From contig JAGUCH010000009.1 of NCBI GenBank assembly GCA_019096065.1, forward strand, positions 4,164,001-4,228,000: DNA of 64,000 nt. Reading direction: 5' to 3'. Of the stretch, positions 1-10,470 are shown piece after piece. The notes below the pieces were generated by a model. The model was not told the DNA's origin. It ran no database searches and saw only the letters and a list, made by a program, of their open reading frames with translations. A program made the translations under genes and the position numbers. Origin of the DNA: Paracyclopina nana. Lineage: Eukaryota > Arthropoda > Copepoda > Cyclopoida > Cyclopettidae. Each line of letters opens with the position of its first letter. Within the stretch, counting starts at the first letter, position 1.

Positions 1-274
1 TCCAAAAGAAAAAATCTAAAAACTGATTTTAGAAGTACCTGATATTTGCAAATATCAGCATAATATCAATCGATATTTTGATCATAATATTGCAGGTGAA
101 CCAGGCCTAAACATTGATTTAAATAAGTAAAAAATAAAAATACTCCGGATCATCTATTCCAATGCCCAGGTTCACCAATTTTAGACGGTCAAAAAATTGA
201 CAATAATTTGGGTGACTAGTCACAACTTGAAGAGCAAAGTAAGGTTAGTGCATCAAAAATCAAAGTATATAATT

Positions 275-280
275 TTTATT
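275..280 (-). terminator. Poly(A) signal of the PH-domain gene
   Basis: AATAAA on the minus strand about 35 bases past the stop codon at 315, as expected for the 3' end of the PH-domain transcript. Confidence 0.5.
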
Positions 281-314
281 GTAGTATATTCCAAATGAAT
301 AAGGTAGAGTATGA

Positions 315-3300
315 TTAGACTCTGGTGATTTGCATTTGCGCAATTTTAGGAGTGGACTCGATGTAGGGCATTCCGGATCCTTCTGCAAACAGCAATAAAG
401 CAAATATTTGACATCTTTTCTTTCATACCTTTAACTTAGTCTATTTACTTTTGTAGCTCTCCTGTAACTTGAGCTCATCATTTCCTTGAAGCTTTGTTCC
501 TTGATTCTTTTCTCTTGGATTGGAATGTGAAGAGTTGGAGGATTCCACTAGAAAATTCACGTCTCAAAAAGGCACAAAATTCAAATAACACATAAAGAAT
601 TACCCGATGCATTGGTTTTCATGGAATTATTTCCAGAATCGTCATTATTGCTGCTGCTACTCTCAGTTTTCTTTGTATTTCTCAGGAAAATCCCCTTCTC
701 CAGGTCAATGCACAAATCTTGGTCGCCAAAATCAGGCAGCCCAATATCACTCATCACTACAAAAATGCTCTTTTTAAGTATTCAATTTGAAAAAAATCAT
801 GTTATAAGCTTACAAGATAACCGGTTAATCCTTTTGACTTTGTTTGCTCTTGGTTTTGATCTCATTATGGGAGGCGAGGAATTCACCTTGATTTGAGTGA
901 CTAGGTTGCAGCTGAGCCTTTTCGAGGTCGCCTCGGCCTCTTTTTCAGCCTCTTCACTTTTGTAAAGGTCATCAAGTTCGTCCAGAGTTATTTCTGACCG
1001 TGTCGTTAATCTCGTGTCAGCATTTTTCCGCCTCGTGACCTGATGCAAATCTTCGCTGTGGTGGAAGCCTGGTGAGAAAAATCCCAAATTGAATTCGCCC
1101 CAAATTGTGTGGTACGAGCTACTTGCCTATTTTTTTCCTTGCCAGCAGCCACCGATCGACAATAGATGGCTCTGGCAGCAATTTATTGGGGCTTTGAACT
1201 CGCTCTGAACGTCGTTTTTTGCTGTTTTGAACGCATTCCTGGAAGAATGAAAAATATTGGTCACATAGAGAGGAAATAACAAAATTATCAGCAGCTCCAT
1301 CTACGTATTTGGAATGAATTGTTTCCATTCATTTTACGGCAGGTCCAGCTGATTATTGCTATGCTAGATATGTGGTATTTAAAAAATCATGCGTTACTAA
1401 AGCAATAAAACTTGTTGAGATGTTTGATCAAGAACCGGAATTTTTGGCTTTATCAATTTTTATTGTCTGCTGCTGCTGACCACTGTGTGTGCATTTTGTC
1501 CTTTCCGCCCACTGTGTAGTACAGCTTTTTTATTTACTTCTTATGGCTCATAGCTGTGCTATTGCAACAAAACTCAAGCTCAAGTTTCAGTGATGCACTA
1601 TGGTTATAAAAAGCAGTTTATTTACGATTTGTTTTCTGGGAGAGCCAAAAACGTGACTCATTTTTCCGCCAAAAGATGACTAATTAGCCGATCATCAGCT
1701 GATGATGCATGGTGGAAACCACGTGGTTCCTGGAGAAATTCACTTTCGGGCCGAGAAGAGGCTCATAACAAAGGGAAACACTTTTAAACGATTCATTTTT
1801 CCATTGATTGATAGCCATCTTTACAAGTTTGGCCCGTCAATTACACTTGACTATGTACTAATTGATCTGTCAGCTTTAGCGCCATTTGAGGTGGTGAAAA
1901 AGGATTCTTTTCAATCAGGCCAAAAAGATCCTTTTGGCAAAAATGCATTTCTTCTCTTAAGCATAGAAGTACTGGGGAAAAATGGCTGTCAGAAAAGGCT
2001 GGTGTATGGTGCCAACTTTACAACTGGTGAGAAATTGAATTCGATTTTCGCGGACATTTGGCCTTGATGCTCTGTAATTATTAATGGCAACTCTAGCTCA
2101 CACATTGTGGGTCTTGTACACTGTGTAGGAGAAATTATAACATTTTGACGTAAATCTCAAGTAATTCATGAATTGACCTTGCTTCATCATTCATTGGTCA
2201 TCTGTTCTTTGACACGGTGGGCGGAGCACTCTAAAGGATCACTCAAACATCTGACCTTTATGACCTTTTCTACTTTGAAAAAGCACCAGAATTTGTTCAC
2301 GATAAAATCTTGACAGAATATCCTATTCAAATATAGGAATATAGCACACGAGGCATAGGAAAAAATCGTACAGAATTCCAAAAGGATTTTTGTCGCTGCA
2401 AAATATGTCCTGATGATGATGATAAAAATGCGATTCTCGTGCTTAGAATCTATACATATTTTGCACATGCATCGCAAGCTGAATTTTTATATATTTTTTT
2501 AAAATGCATTTTGAACCATAAGTTAATTAAGGCAAGATGCCTAAAAAGTCGTTGCACGAATACTCCAAACGAAAAGTTCCAACAGATCAACTGGTTTTTT
2601 GTTTCATTCATGAAATTGGCCAATTTTCACTAGTGCGCAGCGCGTTCTCTTCGCGCTCCGCCCAGTGTGTTATGGAAGATTTCAAAAAGCAATCTAATAC
2701 GCAGAACATAAGTGCTAGGTCTGAATGTTGACCTGTCACTCGTATACACACTACCTGTAGAGAGTTGAACCAATCTCTGATGCCCTCGGTCTTCCGTAAG
2801 TAAATTTTGCCCTCACTTTTACCCAAAGTGATGCTAATCACCAAGTAGCCGCGTCGTTCGAGCAGGTCAATTTCATCCACGTCACACAGTCTGATCTGTA
2901 ACAATTAAAACATGTATGCTATGTATGCGCTTTTGACACATTTGGCTGGCGGCGCCAAAATTCAAATTGTTCGTTTTTGCATATGCAGATTAACTTGTGG
3001 GCCATCGAAGTCTCCGCCGCCGTAAGCCACGCCTCCTTGCCTTTTTTCAATGAAGTGATGCAAAAGAAGCCCAAAATTGATAGAAAAAAAATGAATCTTG
3101 TTTTTTAAGGTCAAACTCCACTTTTAGGATTTTAGAAGAGGGAGAAGATCAGGGTCAATTTGCTCGTCAAAAGGTCATTTAAGGCTAATTACCTTAAGAA
3201 CCGATCAAGGAAAGTTTGGGCCAATTTTGGTTGCGGATTGGGCCTGATCTGATTTAACAGGGTTTTTTCCTAATACACCCAACCAGGAATTCTGAGCCCT

Positions 3301-6300
3301 TAAACGCCAGGATAATACTCAGCGAAACTTAAACGTTTTTTACATAGGTGGTAAGTCAGTTAACTCAACCTGGATAAAACGACTGAAAATTTCTGGTTGG
3401 GCAGCAAGTTTATTGAATTCTTTTACCGGCTGAAGAAAAAGAATTTAAATGAAAGTTGACCTTAATTCTGGGCCTGGGTTTCTGCAATTACAAAGGCCTA
3501 TTCATGTCAGTAGAAAAGCACCACCAACCTTAAAGATGAATTCTCCCATTTCAGTAATCCTGGACGATCCTTTATTAAAGCACTGAAGGTAGTCTGGGGT
3601 GAGAATGAAATATCTCTCCTTCCACTGCGAGAACAATTTGTCCTTCTGCTGCCACAACATCCCCTTTCTCACCGTGGATTTCCTATCAGATTCCAAATCT
3701 CCATCTGGGCATTCCTGAAAATGAATGCAGCAGGTAAAAAATTAATAATCCCATGTAGACCTTTAGGGCACTTTAGCAAAACGACTTTCAGCCTTGTTTG
3801 TTTTTTTCCTCAATCTGCATTAGTTAATTGTGGCCATAAATCCCTTTATACCAGACCACATCAAAATGCCACCAAGCACACTGGGCCGTCATGTTGTAAA
3901 AATGCAAAAAAACACCTTTTAAAATCTCAGTCCTAATTATAAAGCTCCTAATAGCCTTTCTTGTGAAATCATTGAAATGGGATTTTTTAGCCCTTTTTTT
4001 TGGCTGCGTTTGTGCCCCGAGTAAATCACACCCACGCTCTTGCTCTTGTCAGAACAACAGAATATCATCTAAAAGGGGTTGTTCTCAGTCAAGGCCAAGT
4101 ATGAACAATTTGGGTCTCATAAACAAACAGCTGCTCACTTTGGCGGAAATCAATGTGTGCGAATCGCTCAATCAACCTAATTTTCTGATCAACTTTGATA
4201 ATTTAAGTGTCAAAAACAAAGCAATTAGGATTAAGGCATTTTGGCTTGGGCAGCTAATAACAACAACAAACTCTGAGGAGGTATTAGGGCCTGTTCACCT
4301 GCTTATTTGGGCTGACATTTTGGCAAAATATCGGAGAAAAATGCTGAGAAACTGAGGATTTTTTATATTGGTGAAGGATGGCTTTTGCTAATAGGCCGAT
4401 TCCGAAGTAAAAATCTGAAAAATTATTAAACAAATATCAGCGTAATATCGCGCGTTATTTTGCTGAAAATAATGCAGGCGAAAAGGGCTTAAAACTAGGC
4501 ACAAAGTGCTGTTAATTTCGGAGGAATTTCACTTAAGATATGCAATAAAAGTGAAATGATTCTGCGGTCCTTATGTGGATAGGTCATCATCATCTTTACG
4601 AGTCAAAACGAGGCCGCAAATATAAAGTTTAGTTCATTATTACACAACTTAGCGCCTTATAGGGGGGCATTGCGGCAGGTAAATTTCTTCTTGCGACTAC
4701 TTCTGATGTTCTCAAGGCTCATCATCCTGGGGAATGATTGATTTTTACTCATTTCGACCGAAATTCAAACTCGTCTAGCTGCCAGCCAAAAGTCCTACTA
4801 TAAGTATGAAGTGCAAAATATGGACTCACCTGGGGGTCCGTGCACGATTTTTTTGAAACCCCTTTATTTTTATGTCACAAGAGGGCGTTGTCATTGTTTT
4901 CAGCAACAACTCTCACCCACTGTGAGAATCGGCCTATAAAACTCACTAGAAAACTAATCCAATGCTTCCTTTTATGCCGAGGCTTCATTTTCATGCAGGG
5001 ATCTTTTTCAATGTGTAATAATGATGCTTTCAGTAATTTTACACAATTCAATGGTGTAAGCCCATTGTGGCCACACATCAAATGTGACCTTTGAGGCCAA
5101 ATGGCAGATGAGAGAACAAATAGCATACGTGAATTGACTGGACAAAAAGGGATTGCCAAAAATGGCTTAATTGATGCTTGTTCTCCATTCAAGGGCAGCA
5201 AAAGTGTGCCAAATGTTTGACTTTTGCTCTAATTGATGCTTTTGAGAAAGTCCAAGAAAAGTGGTGTCATAAGTTGGAGATAAGAGCTGGGGTGCTGAAA
5301 CAATAAAATCACCCTTACGTGGCGAACTGACACCCATTTCTCAGCTTTTATCTGACCCAAAATCTCGCCTCAGCTATTTCACACGCCTTTATATTTTGCC
5401 AAACTGGATTGCTAATTGGAAAGTGGAAATAATCAAAGCTTATGACTCTGCAGGGCCTCAAATTCAATTAGGGGAAATCTTGATGGGGCAGGTTATTTAT
5501 ATATATTTTTTAATGGCCTAAAATTAATCCACCCTTCTCATTAAAAGGAGCTTCTTTAAAGACTTCCCGCGCGGTGCAGAATAGAGATCGGTGGATTTCC
5601 TATACATCATTGGCGTGTATAATTAGCTCCCATTATAAGTATGCTCCTATGTAATTTAATCTGGAACACAGGCCTAGTTGATTAATGAATTGTCCTGGTT
5701 GTTATTTTTTCAGCCTGACCAAAGGGTATTTTTGCCCACGCGCCCAAAAGTAGAGCTCTGTGGATGCTGATGATGATGAGGAACAATCGTTTATATTTGC
5801 TGCTGCGTCCGAGGTCAAAACTCAAAAAATCCCGCCTTCAATTATCTACGTGACTCTGCTCGTTTTTGAAGATGAAATTAAACGTTTGGCTACGTAGGAA
5901 ATTGGTCATAAAGTAAGCTGACATAATTTACGAGACGTAACCAAGTGAAATCAATTTGAGGTGGCGCAGAATTATTGCCCAATATTCTGCGCTGAAAGCC
6001 ATGCTATTGTGTCCTTTTTCACGACGTAAAACGATCTGTATGGTGCAATGGGATTATTGCAACGTATTATTATTATTATTTGGTTGGCTTGTCAAGTGCC
6101 ATCATGGCCACCAAATGTAAGCTCTAATTTTTTAACGGAATTGAGCTGAACCTTGGCAAAAAAATTGCCAATGTCACAGATATCCTCGCATATAAGGGCA
6201 AATAATGGGTTGCCTGACACGAATTCAAAGATGCTCTAATCCTTATATGACGAAACCAGGTGTTGGACATAATCCATAGAGCTCAACAAATTGATTACTC

Positions 6301-7654
6301 CCACAGCCCAAATGCCATGCACAGATTTCTAGCATAAATGCACCGACCTCTAATTTGCATTGAGGCAGCTACTGCTGCACTTACGAGCTTAATCGTACAA
6401 ATGACCTGAATTCGGATAGGGTTGGCCTCAACTGTAATTAGGGTTGAATGATGTGCTCTTAACGAGTTTAAAAAAAGAGGGGTGCCCGTAATGAAGTTCA
6501 AATTATTGCATAATACCACTTGGCCCCAAGTGATGAACTGTTAGACTGACATGGCTATAATAAATAGGTTGGTTTTTGACTTGGACCAAATAAAGAGTTC
6601 ATCCCTTTTTTTGCATGTGCAGCTGTGTGTGGTGAACAACGTTTCTGGCAGTAAAACATGGTCGTGATATGGTGAGCTGGTTTTGTACAAGATTGTAATC
6701 TCAAAGTGGTCAAATTTGACTCTTTTGATGCTACCACATATATGCAGGAGAATATTAAGTGAACTGCAAAAATCCTTGAAACGGAGAGAATTAATCTGTT
6801 TCCTCTGTGCTGTGATTTTTTCTGCCAAAATCATGGCCCACTTTTACTTTGTGACGTTGAGCATGATTGTATTTGAGAAGGATAAAAGCATGACACCAGC
6901 AAAAAATGCGGAACTGAAGAATTTGTAACTCGATTCCAAGACAATGCAAGATCAGTCAAATCAGCTTGTGATTGTATATTACTTATGCTTGGCTTTTCAA
7001 ATCTTTTCAAAAAAAGCAATGAATCTGCAAGTCATCATTTTATTGTCGAAATTGCTAACCCCTCTCGATCAAGTTTATTATTGGAGTAGCTGCAGTTAGT
7101 GGGAATAAGGCAAATTTTTGGCCGAGCCATGAAAAATGGATTTGACAGCTTGATGTTCTATAGAATTCCTTCTTGTTACATTCCCCTCAATCAATCAAAA
7201 GGACCCACAAATTCAAGTTCACGCTATTTTTGCTGCATTCTCGTAATACAAACTGTTTTGAGAATAAACATGATGATTAACTTGCCCAGTGCAAGAAAAA
7301 CGCATCAAATGGATCAGTTATTGCCCGATCTGCCTTAAAATTGCTGTAACGGTTTACCTTTGACATATCCGGTGAAGATGCCAGAAATCGCAAATCGGTC
7401 AAGCTTCTGGCTTTGTTTGCGGAATAATTATTGCACTGCTGATTGACACTCACTCTGGTCACGTGTCTTCGATCTGCACCACCAGCAAAAAACGCGTCGA
7501 AATGCATCGGTTCGTGATTGATCACGACGCGTTGCGATCCAGCACAACCCGAATAATACTGCCACTGTGGACTGCCACTGACGGAATTGTTGTTGTTGAA
7601 TTTCACCAAATCTTTGGCTGTCAGCCGAGACTTGAAGATCTTTTGCTGAGCCAT
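315..7654 (-). CDS. PH-domain protein with PDZ-ligand-like C-terminus (8 coding exons, 436 aa)
   Basis: Coding exons on the minus strand, in order: 7654-7358, 3714-3529, 2895-2755, 1238-1127, 1068-814, 756-604, 547-449, 382-315. Phases agree at every junction and the sum is 437 codons including TAA. Residues about 114-208 form a pleckstrin homology domain: strands with KGMLWQQ, QWKERYFIL and SSRITEMGEF, closing with the conserved helix Trp in GIRDWFNSLQ. PH domains bind phosphoinositides or proteins at membranes. Residues 1-99 are Asn/Ser-rich without a known domain; the tail after 245 is charged, Ser/Asn-rich and probably disordered. The protein ends QITRV, matching a class I PDZ ligand ([S/T]-x-hydrophobic). 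The intron after 1127 appears to be GC-AG. The ATG at 7654 is the first in the open frame. Introns 1239-2754, 2896-3528 and 3715-7357 hold nothing I recognise. It resembles arthropod single-PH scaffold proteins, but I do not name an orthologue. Confidence 0.8.
1125..1126 (-). other. GC donor of a GC-AG intron (1126-1069)
   Basis: The exon ends ATAG at 1127 and the intron begins GCAAGT, the usual strong context for GC donors. The intron is 58 bp and ends in a good acceptor (TTTTCTCACCAG). The GT available 3 bases inside gives a reading frame that stops soon after the acceptor, whereas the GC donor gives an open 84-codon continuation. Confidence 0.6.
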
Positions 7655-8809
7655 GATTACGTGAGTCTTCGGATTCTTGGGCTCAAATAAATTCGGCTTC
7701 TGCAGCAACGATGAGTTTCAAGCGCGCGCCTGAAAATCGAGCGCCTACCTCTCATATGTGCCACTGTGTGGGCCAAAATTGAAAAACCAAAATTATTGCC
7801 TTGATTCCATATTCATTTGATTCAGTTGTGGTTCATTAATTAAGGTCAACTTTATTTACGAAATTCCAAATTCAAGCTGCTAGCTGGCATTTTTAAAAAA
7901 TCCCTCCATTAAAAAACCCATTGAAATGTACTCGGTTTTTGTGAGCTATATGAGAATGCTATTAGCAAAATTCCTCTTTTTTTCCACCGTGTACAACTTA
8001 ATGACAAATGGCAGAAGATGTAAAGAGCTTAAAAGCTTTTTTTAACTTCAGGGTGTAATGTTCCAATAAACTCTTCTTACTGCTCAACCTTGAGCTTGAA
8101 ACTTTTTATCTTTCGGCCTCTTTCAGAAATTAGCCACGCATTCAAGTCAGATAAACAGAAATTGTCAATTCTTTCCAAATATGGCCATAGGAACACAGTA
8201 GCTTAAAAACTCACCTTGGCAGTTTTCAAGCTATTCACTAATAAATTCTCAGCGGGAAAATAGAATTAACTCGAGGTTGCGTGCGGGAGTTTTTAAATGT
8301 TCCGCTCGCGTGTCTATGCCTGCTTTTCTCAGCAAACGCGAAGCAACTCGAAATCTCAGTCCGAAGCTCTCAATTAGCTCAGTTTTGAATTTCCAGTGCG
8401 AAACGAGGAGCGTAGTGAATTCAAGAGATCGAGAAATTATCTTGATTTCTCCGGTCTCTTTGCAACATTTTAATTTGAAGCGAGTTCAGAAGTCACGAAT
8501 CATTGAAGCACCAGAATTGAAGGTAGGACCGACATTTTTTTGTTTTTCTCCTTAATCTTGGCGATTTGATTTTCGATCGGAAAAGCATGTGCGTTCTCGT
8601 ATATGTTCATTAAAATGAGCAATTTTGTCCGGAATTGATTGAAATTCCCTTGAAGACAAACTTTTGCCGAACGGAAGGTTTATAACAAAGAATCACGCAA
8701 CCTCTCAGTAAGACGGAAATCGGAACTTTTAAAAAATATTTTTGTACAATCTCTTACGTTGAGAGCATAAAATATTTTTGGACAAATGCTGAAAGACACA
8801 TGAACGCAA
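7655..8809. other. Intergenic region between the PH-domain gene and the 530-aa gene
   Basis: No complete gene is seen. From about 8270 to 8530 the sequence is richer in CpG than its surroundings and ends at a good plus-strand donor (GAATTGAAG then GTAGGACC near 8520). This could be a 5' untranslated exon of an unidentified plus-strand gene, but no partner exon was found. Confidence 0.3.
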
Positions 8810-8815
8810 TTTATT
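8810..8815 (-). terminator. Poly(A) signal of the 530-aa orphan gene
   Basis: AATAAA on the minus strand about 65 bases past the stop at 8878. Confidence 0.5.
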
Positions 8816-8877
8816 TCAGTAGTCATATTCACAATTGGAAATTCTGTACACGTTTGAGAATTGATGGCAACTGAGTT

Positions 8878-10470
8878 CTACAATCTGTAGCTATATCCCC
8901 ACGAATGCCCTCCAACATTTCCCCTATAAAACGAAACGTATCGATGGTCTCCCGAGCTCCGCCTGCCCAAATTAACCGATTTCACTGGTGGAGGTCTATT
9001 ATGGCCGAATCTGGAGGTCAAAGGTCTGGGCTGAAGGCTGGAAATAACCGCTGAGGCCAAAGTGGGGCCTTGATTGTTAAACAGCAGACTTTTTCTCCTC
9101 TGTCTCAATGGAACTGGAGGAGGCCACACCTTTGCATAAAAATGGTCGTGCCTCTCCTCTGCCACTTTGTTGTCAATGTCAATTTCATTATTGACATCCT
9201 CTTTCTTTTGGCCAAAATCTTCGGGGCTATTATGGTAATTTGTGGCAAAGTAGTAGTTTTTGGGCGCCCTTTGCCTGGGCTCCAGAGATTTGACTATTGT
9301 TGTGGAAGCCTCTGTTGTTGTTGTTGTTATTGTTGTGGTTGGCGCTGTTGTTGTGCTGCGAGCCAAAGATGGCACTTTGTTAATTCCCTCAAAAAATCCC
9401 TCCATGTGGACTGGTGGCCTCTGCTGGCTCTGCTGTTGGTAAGAGTATGAAAAACTGTGGGGCGTGGTGGTAGACACGAAGAAGGAGGGCGTGGCCGTCG
9501 TCGTTGGGAACGAAGGCTCGTCTTCTACGGAAGAATCTTCGTGGTGGTTTTCAGTCGAGCGAAAGTTAGTGAATGGAGCCGCGGTCGTAGTTGACAAAGG
9601 GGGCGTGGCCCTGGCTAAATTGCCAAAAGGGTTAAGAGGAGGCGGGTCGATATCAAAAAGAGGGCGGGGCAGCTCTTCAAGGTTGAAATTCTCAATTGTG
9701 GTTGGCTCAAAGAGGCCACGTGGCGTGGCAGTTAGGGCTGCTTTTTTAGCCATTTTGGGGGGGCGTGGCACTTCCACCAAATTGAGAAACTCCGCCCGAC
9801 GTTCACTGTGAAAGTTCTCCATTTCGTTGATGAACTTTTCCTCGTCAAAGAGGAAGTCTTTGAAGATTGGATTAGCTGCCACCTTGTGCTCCGAGTCTTC
9901 TGGGGGTAAGGCCACGCCCACCCCCGTGTCTGAAGGAATAAAGTCGGGAGGTGGCAATTTTGGCTCACGATAGGGTGCCACATAGTCATCCAAGGGCTTC
10001 CAGGGAGGGTCAAAGGCTTTTCTGTTTGGCGTGGCCCCGCCCCTCAGAACAAGTAAATCCCCATCACTAAGCCACACCTCTTTTGGCTTGAGATTGCCCA
10101 AATCCTGGGCGTTGACCACAGTTCCATTTTTGAGCTTTTCCTGGAAATGCCGTTCCATAAATTGGTGATTGAGCTCTCGTTCCGGAAAGAACTGGTCAAT
10201 CAGGGCATACGGCGAGTCCTTGGAGCTGACGTTCAGGGTGGGGAGAGATTCCTCATTGTTGTCTTTGTTGATGTGTTCATCGTTGATGATCTCGTTTTCG
10301 TTGACGGCCAACCGTTTGCTGTGCCTTTCCAGTCTTCTCCGTTGGCGCTCGCGCCAGTCCCATAATTGGTAGGAGTGACCGGATGTGGCCAAAAAGCTGA
10401 AGATGATCACAAAGATGAGGAGAAAAATGATCAGGGATGAGCGGTTCCTGGATGATGAGATTAGGATCAT
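8878..10470 (-). CDS. Orphan secreted or type II membrane protein, Pro/Thr-rich (530 aa, one coding exon)
   Basis: One uninterrupted reading frame. Residues 12-29 are strongly hydrophobic after a basic/serine N-terminus (signal peptide or signal anchor). Then comes a very basic stretch (RQRRRLERHSKR, 42-53), an acidic/Asn linker, a Pro-rich middle with PPPDF and PRPP motifs (170-290), Thr-rich mucin-like runs (292-337 and 372-391), a second basic site (RQRRK, 456-460), and a Gly/Tyr/Arg-rich end. The two basic clusters could be furin-type cleavage sites. I recognise no domain or family. The ATG directly follows a good splice acceptor (TTTTAATTTCAG), so a 5' untranslated exon probably lies upstream at higher coordinates. 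Long Thr runs put long stop-free frames on the opposite strand (9070-9811); those are shadows. Confidence 0.75.
   Translation of the reverse strand: MILISSSRNRSSLIIFLLIFVIIFSFLATSGHSYQLWDWRERQRRRLERHSKRLAVNENEIINDEHINKDNNEESLPTLNVSSKDSPYALIDQFFPERELNHQFMERHFQEKLKNGTVVNAQDLGNLKPKEVWLSDGDLLVLRGGATPNRKAFDPPWKPLDDYVAPYREPKLPPPDFIPSDTGVGVALPPEDSEHKVAANPIFKDFLFDEEKFINEMENFHSERRAEFLNLVEVPRPPKMAKKAALTATPRGLFEPTTIENFNLEELPRPLFDIDPPPLNPFGNLARATPPLSTTTAAPFTNFRSTENHHEDSSVEDEPSFPTTTATPSFFVSTTTPHSFSYSYQQQSQQRPPVHMEGFFEGINKVPSLARSTTTAPTTTITTTTTEASTTIVKSLEPRQRAPKNYYFATNYHNSPEDFGQKKEDVNNEIDIDNKVAEERHDHFYAKVWPPPVPLRQRRKSLLFNNQGPTLASAVISSLQPRPLTSRFGHNRPPPVKSVNLGRRSSGDHRYVSFYRGNVGGHSWGYSYRL

Noticed and set aside
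1702-2067. 121-codon plus-strand open frame
   Set aside because: It lies within an intron of the PH-domain gene on the opposite strand and has no recognisable content.
9070-9811. Plus-strand open frames across the 530-aa gene, including Val/Cys runs
   Set aside because: They are the antisense of Thr-rich repeats in the real minus-strand gene.
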